A DNA stretch of 64,000 nt, taken from NCBI GenBank assembly GCA_002943765.1, contig PQWQ01000014.1, positions 434,001 to 498,000 on the forward strand. Reading direction: 5' to 3'. The notes beneath the pieces were generated by a model. That model had not been told where the DNA came from, did no database searches, and was given only the letters and a program-made list of their open reading frames with translations. This document shows, in pieces, positions 60,630 to 64,000 of the stretch. The DNA comes from Psoroptes ovis. Taxonomy: Eukaryota; Arthropoda; Arachnida; Sarcoptiformes; Psoroptidae. The position numbers were made by a program, and so were the translations under genes. Numbering within the stretch: the first letter of the stretch is position 1; every line of letters begins with the position of its first letter.

Positions 60630-60959
60630 ATGATATTTTGGCTATTGTTGGTTCAACTTTTCCTCTTCCCACTTGGTCTTCAAAGGTTTGCTATCAAAAA
60701 TCGTAAAAATGATTGTCATAAAACATTAAAGACAAAGATGATTAAAGGAAATTGCCGAAAACGACATACAGAGCTAATGACCAAAGGATTAGAGGCCTCG
60801 CCTAAAGGACTACACAATGATCATCAACTTTTCATTTTCCTATTTGAGTTTGTCTTAAATAAACATAAAAACTGTGATCAAACAATCACATTCCTAGGCC
60901 ATCAAGGACCTGAAGATTTTCTTCGACAATCGTGGGATAAACCCTTGGGCATATATTGA
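60630..60959 (+). CDS. Unrecognised short protein with signal-peptide-like start
   Basis: 109 residues from an ATG. The first 18 (MIFWLLLVQLFLFPLGLQ) are a strong hydrophobic leader. The rest is basic (NRKNDCHKTLKTKMIKGNCRKRH) and then mixed, with four Cys in all (none in the leader). No family recognised. It may be a short secreted protein, one exon of a longer gene, or cargo/remnant of the adjoining transposable segment. Base use is closer to the transposase gene than to the cellular genes. Confidence 0.35.
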   Translation: MIFWLLLVQLFLFPLGLQRFAIKNRKNDCHKTLKTKMIKGNCRKRHTELMTKGLEASPKGLHNDHQLFIFLFEFVLNKHKNCDQTITFLGHQGPEDFLRQSWDKPLGIY

Positions 60960-61033
60960 AAGTATAATGAGAATTTTCGAGAATTCTTTTTCTTTTGATT
61001 AAATACTTTAATTATTTCTATTATTTAAATCTC

Positions 61034-61273
61034 ATGATTTTCTATAATTCTCCTTTATTTTTCCATATTTGCTGTGAGACAATGAGGAATGAGTCGGTAG
61101 GCAAAATGGACAAAGAAATTGTTGAACTGGTGCCAGAAGGAATTAGTGAAATAGCGGCAAATGAATTGTCAAAGAGAAAGATTATAGCAGCGTCAGACAA
61201 GATAATGGAACTGGCGCTAGAAAGGATTAACATATGGCTAAGACCTCAAGCTAATACCTTGATAGGTAAATAA
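61034..61273 (+). CDS. Possible exon, unrecognised
   Basis: Open frame of 79 codons whose later part (MDKEIVELVPEGISEIAANE, then LSKRKIIAASDKIMELALERINIW) looks like a real charged helix and has balanced codon use. GATAG/GTAAATAAT at 61262 could be a splice donor. The partner exons are unclear: joining to the AG at 61296 gives only a short frame. It may be a degenerate transposon gene. Low confidence. Confidence 0.25.
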   Translation: MIFYNSPLFFHICCETMRNESVGKMDKEIVELVPEGISEIAANELSKRKIIAASDKIMELALERINIWLRPQANTLIGK

Positions 61274-61786
61274 TAGATAGATAATTTTTGCATAGCTATT
61301 GGGTCGGTATCAAAGACACAAACAATCGTCTCCATGGGCCGAGCCTAATAGAATTGACTTTTCACACAGGTGCGAGGCTTGTGACATTATTATACATATT
61401 CCCTACAAACACACAATCAAAACACATTAGATTTTATGAAATGACACGATACACATCGAATATTAGCTGATTTCGTCAAATTCGACAAATAAAGTATTTT
61501 ATAATTAAAAACCGAACCGCTCTATCGCTATGCAGAATCATTGAACTTGATAGAAAATTGAAGTATCATTACACATGTTTCTCCATTTTCATATTTTTCT
61601 AATATAATATTATATTTCGATTTTTACCTGACCATGTCGCTTCATCATTTTAATTATTCCCTTTTCAATGAATCATTCTCACTCTTTTGCATTTACTTAC
61701 AATTTGGTCTTTTCAATACCGAAATTATCGATGGGCTGAGTCTAACAAATTAAGCCTAACCAAGTCGAAGGACCTGTGAAATATTG

Positions 61787-61794
61787 TATAAATA
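61787..61794 (+). promoter_or_regulatory. TATA box of the transposase-like gene
   Basis: TATAAATA lies 64 bp before the ATG at 61858, leaving room for a start site about 30 bp downstream and a short leader. Clear TATA boxes are otherwise rare upstream of the genes in this window. Confidence 0.5.
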
Positions 61795-61857
61795 AGCATA
61801 AAAACAAACACATTTCATCCATTTCACGATTCCAACACATTGTTGCAATTTGTCAAA

Positions 61858-64000
61858 ATGTCCGAACAAAAAATATCGATTCGCGGAAAGCATTGTGCTA
61901 TCTGCAAAAAACTATTACAATATAAAATTAATAGATATAATAAACATGTCAAAGATGAAGAATATATCGAAAAAGTCCGCATAGCAACGGGCAAAACGAT
62001 TAAAATCAATGATTTTGTTTGTTCCTCATGTTACTCGAAGGTATCTAAAATTCACTCACTTCGAAGAAAACAAGAATCTGAAACATCAGCTTCAAGTGAC
62101 CCACAGCCATCAGCTTCAAGTGACTCACAGCCACCAGCATCAAGAGACCCACAGCCATCAACATCAAGAGACCCACAGCCATCAGCTTCAAGTGACTCAC
62201 AGCCACCAGCATCAAGAGACCCACAGCCATCAACATCAATGGCAGAAATAACACCAAGTGATCCGATATCAACACCATATAGCGAATCGGATTTTTCATC
62301 TCCAATCAAATCACAATCTTCAATAACTTCAGATGAATCATACATTTATGAAGAAAAAGATGACGATTTGATTGAAGTCCCGCATGTACGATGCATTTCG
62401 ACACACAGGTATTGTTTCATTTGTGGAAGTGAGACGAGTTTGAGACTCGTACCACCCGAAGCACGTTTACAAGTTTTTAAACAGCGTAAACTAATAATTC
62501 CTAAGGGAAACCGCTGCTGCCCAGGTCATTTGGTTCACAATGTTTTATATCGAAAAGACATGTATAAAATCGAAATACATCAACTTTCGACGTTAATAGA
62601 AAGCGAAGATTACTTCTACCTTCTTCATGGTTCAGATGTGGCACACAGAGAGCGAATCAACGATGATAACATCTATGATTTGACAGGTAATTATCATTAT
62701 TTGGCTTTTTAGTATGTTGAATATATGATTCAAATGAATTTTTTTTGTCTAGGTCACACAATGGACCAAATTGACGGCCTCTGTTCCAAAATCAAATCGA
62801 TGAGGAACACGCCCAAGAGATCAATTAAAAATGCAATGATTGCATTTTTGATAAAATTAAAGACCGGTCTACCAAATAAAATAGTTGCAACGATGTTTGA
62901 CAAGAACATGACTGAAAACAATATCATGAATCAGATCGATGCAATATTGAATGCATTCGAAACAGATATATTGTCAACGTCATTTGGATCTGGTAATCTG
63001 GACCGAGATTGCCTGATCAATGAACATACATCATTGATGGTGCGCAAATTGTGCGATAATGTTGATGGAAGATTGGTGATCATTTGTGATGGCACTTATT
63101 TACGCCATCAAAAGTCGTCAAACAACATTTATCAACGCAAGTCCTATTCGGGTCAAAAAATGACAAGCCTGTGCAAACCATTTACGGTATGCACGACTGA
63201 TGGCTTCGTCATAGACCTATACGGACCGTATTATGCACGCGACAATGATGCAACTATTTTAAGAAGAATCCTCGAAAACCCAAATGGATTGCCCCGACTC
63301 TTAAGAAAAGGTAAGTGTTCAAATATACATATTTTTTTGAATGTTCTCAATTAATTCTATGCTACTTTTAACAGGAGATATTTTTGTTTTGGATCGAGGA
63401 TTTCGTGATGTTCGGTCTTTTTTGGAACAGTCTGGTTATCAGGTAATGATGCCAGCATTGAAAGGCCAACGGAATCAGTTAACAACAACTGAATCCAATC
63501 AGTCACGCTTTGTTACCAAAATCCGTTGGTCAGTGCATGGAGTCATAGCTCAAAAATATAAGCTTCTACATCACCAATTTCTGAATCAATCGCTGCCGAA
63601 AGCATCGACGTATTGCAGAATCGCTTGCTATCTGGTGAACAATTTTTGTAAGCGATTCACGAGCGATAAGGACAATGTTGATGTAATTGTGCTGCGAATG
63701 TTTAAAATGAATTTAACCAACAACGATCTTGGTCAATATGTTCTAGATAATAATCTCAATTATAAAAAGAACATATTCATCAGCATGGGGAGCAATGATC
63801 TTGCAGATTTTCCGCAATTATCGCTAGAACAATTGATAATATTTTTCACTGGGTCATATCAACTATCACAATCGATAACATACCTGGGAGAAATGCTATC
63901 TGACAATGATCAATTGCTGATAGAAAAAATGGTGGGTGATATGTCTTTGATTCGATGGGTGGTTCGATCGAGGCATATCAATTCAAAGACCTACCGGGTT
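61858..64000 (+). CDS. DDE transposase-like protein (DDE_4 / ISL2EU-type), runs off the window
   Basis: Exons 61858-62686, 62753-63310 and 63375 to beyond 64000; at least 671 residues. The N-terminus has a Cys-x2-Cys ... Cys-x2-Cys zinc site (CAICKKLLQ ... FVCSSCYSK). Next are a Ser/Pro/Asp minisatellite-coded linker and a second Cys/His cluster (YCFICGSET ... RCCPGHLVHN). A helical HTH-like part (FLIKLKTGLPNKIVATMFD) leads to the DDE nuclease fold: IICDGTYLRHQKSS with the first Asp, GFVIDLYGPYYARDNDA with the second, DIFVLDRGFRDV, and NQSRFVTKIRWSVH. Relatives usually end that last motif in RWVVE with the catalytic Glu; here the position is His. The window ends at SRHINSKTYRV, where relatives go on into a SWIM zinc finger. 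Introns are short and host-like, frames intact, TATA box present. It is either a degenerate transposon gene or a domesticated one. Confidence 0.85.
62086..62245 (+). repeat. In-frame 24/72 bp minisatellite in the transposase-like gene
   Basis: Six to seven 24 bp units, each coding an octapeptide of the type SASSDPQP. They are arranged in a higher-order 72 bp period: 62110-62181 and the start of the next unit from 62182 are almost identical for about 57 nt before diverging. This points to recent expansion by slippage or unequal exchange, with the frame kept. Confidence 0.9.

Noticed and set aside
61288..61470. Short frame after the 61034 exon as a continuing exon
   Set aside because: Joining through the AG at 61296 puts the transcript in a different frame, which ends quickly; the region instead resembles a diverged copy of the downstream promoter.
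1..64000. tRNA, rRNA, CRISPR arrays, prokaryotic operons
   Set aside because: No B-box-like GGTTCGAAT with a paired acceptor stem, no rRNA-like block and no regularly spaced direct repeats with unique spacers were seen; the gene structure is eukaryotic.

Overview
The window is nuclear DNA from a small-genome arthropod, most likely an astigmatid mite of the Dermatophagoides/Sarcoptes/Psoroptes kind. The grounds are very high A+T content, coding exons cut by introns of about 50-100 bp, long runs of T/A and of CAT/CTG triplets, and proteins swollen by Asn, Gln and Ser runs. The species is an inference; the metazoan identity is secure from RNASEH2C, lipin, glomulin, CREB, PARG and a Bar-type homeobox gene.

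Layout. 1-1964: 3' end of an R4-type RGS gene. 1965-10804: gene-free, with five copies of one mariner-type MITE, one hAT-type MITE and simple repeats. 10805-18284: a seven-exon gene for a predicted secreted protein of 2331 residues with many diverged ITG/ING repeats. 19185-20129: a nuclear-type protein with six 17-residue arginine-rich repeats. 20130-24444: triplet-repeat-rich, no gene seen. 24445-43123: a compact block of ordinary cellular genes, often head-to-head: HIG1-domain protein, Arp2, RNase H2 subunit C, ribosomal protein eL21, THUMPD3-type tRNA methyltransferase, a sniffer-like SDR with an extra 3' exon copy, lipin, an ATOX1-type copper chaperone, GlcNAc-6-P deacetylase, glomulin and CREB. 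47241-51422: PARG, a four-helix membrane protein and two unrecognised genes. 55663-58952: a BarH-like homeobox gene. 60200-64000: a less AT-rich segment carrying a DDE transposase-like gene that runs off the window, with unrecognised short reading frames before it.

The cellular genes do not form one pathway. Several head-to-head pairs share intervals of about 200-400 bp that probably act as bidirectional promoters (Arp2/RNASEH2C, THUMPD3/SDR, ATOX1/AMDHD2, PARG/4-TM protein).

The observations most worth following are: the DDE transposase-like gene, in which the expected catalytic glutamate appears to be histidine; the giant repeat protein; the extra SDR 3' exon, which may be an alternative terminal exon; and the tight MITE cluster. 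Coding joins were made by hand from GT/AG sites and reading phase; every multi-exon gene that is complete in the window sums to a multiple of three with an open frame.
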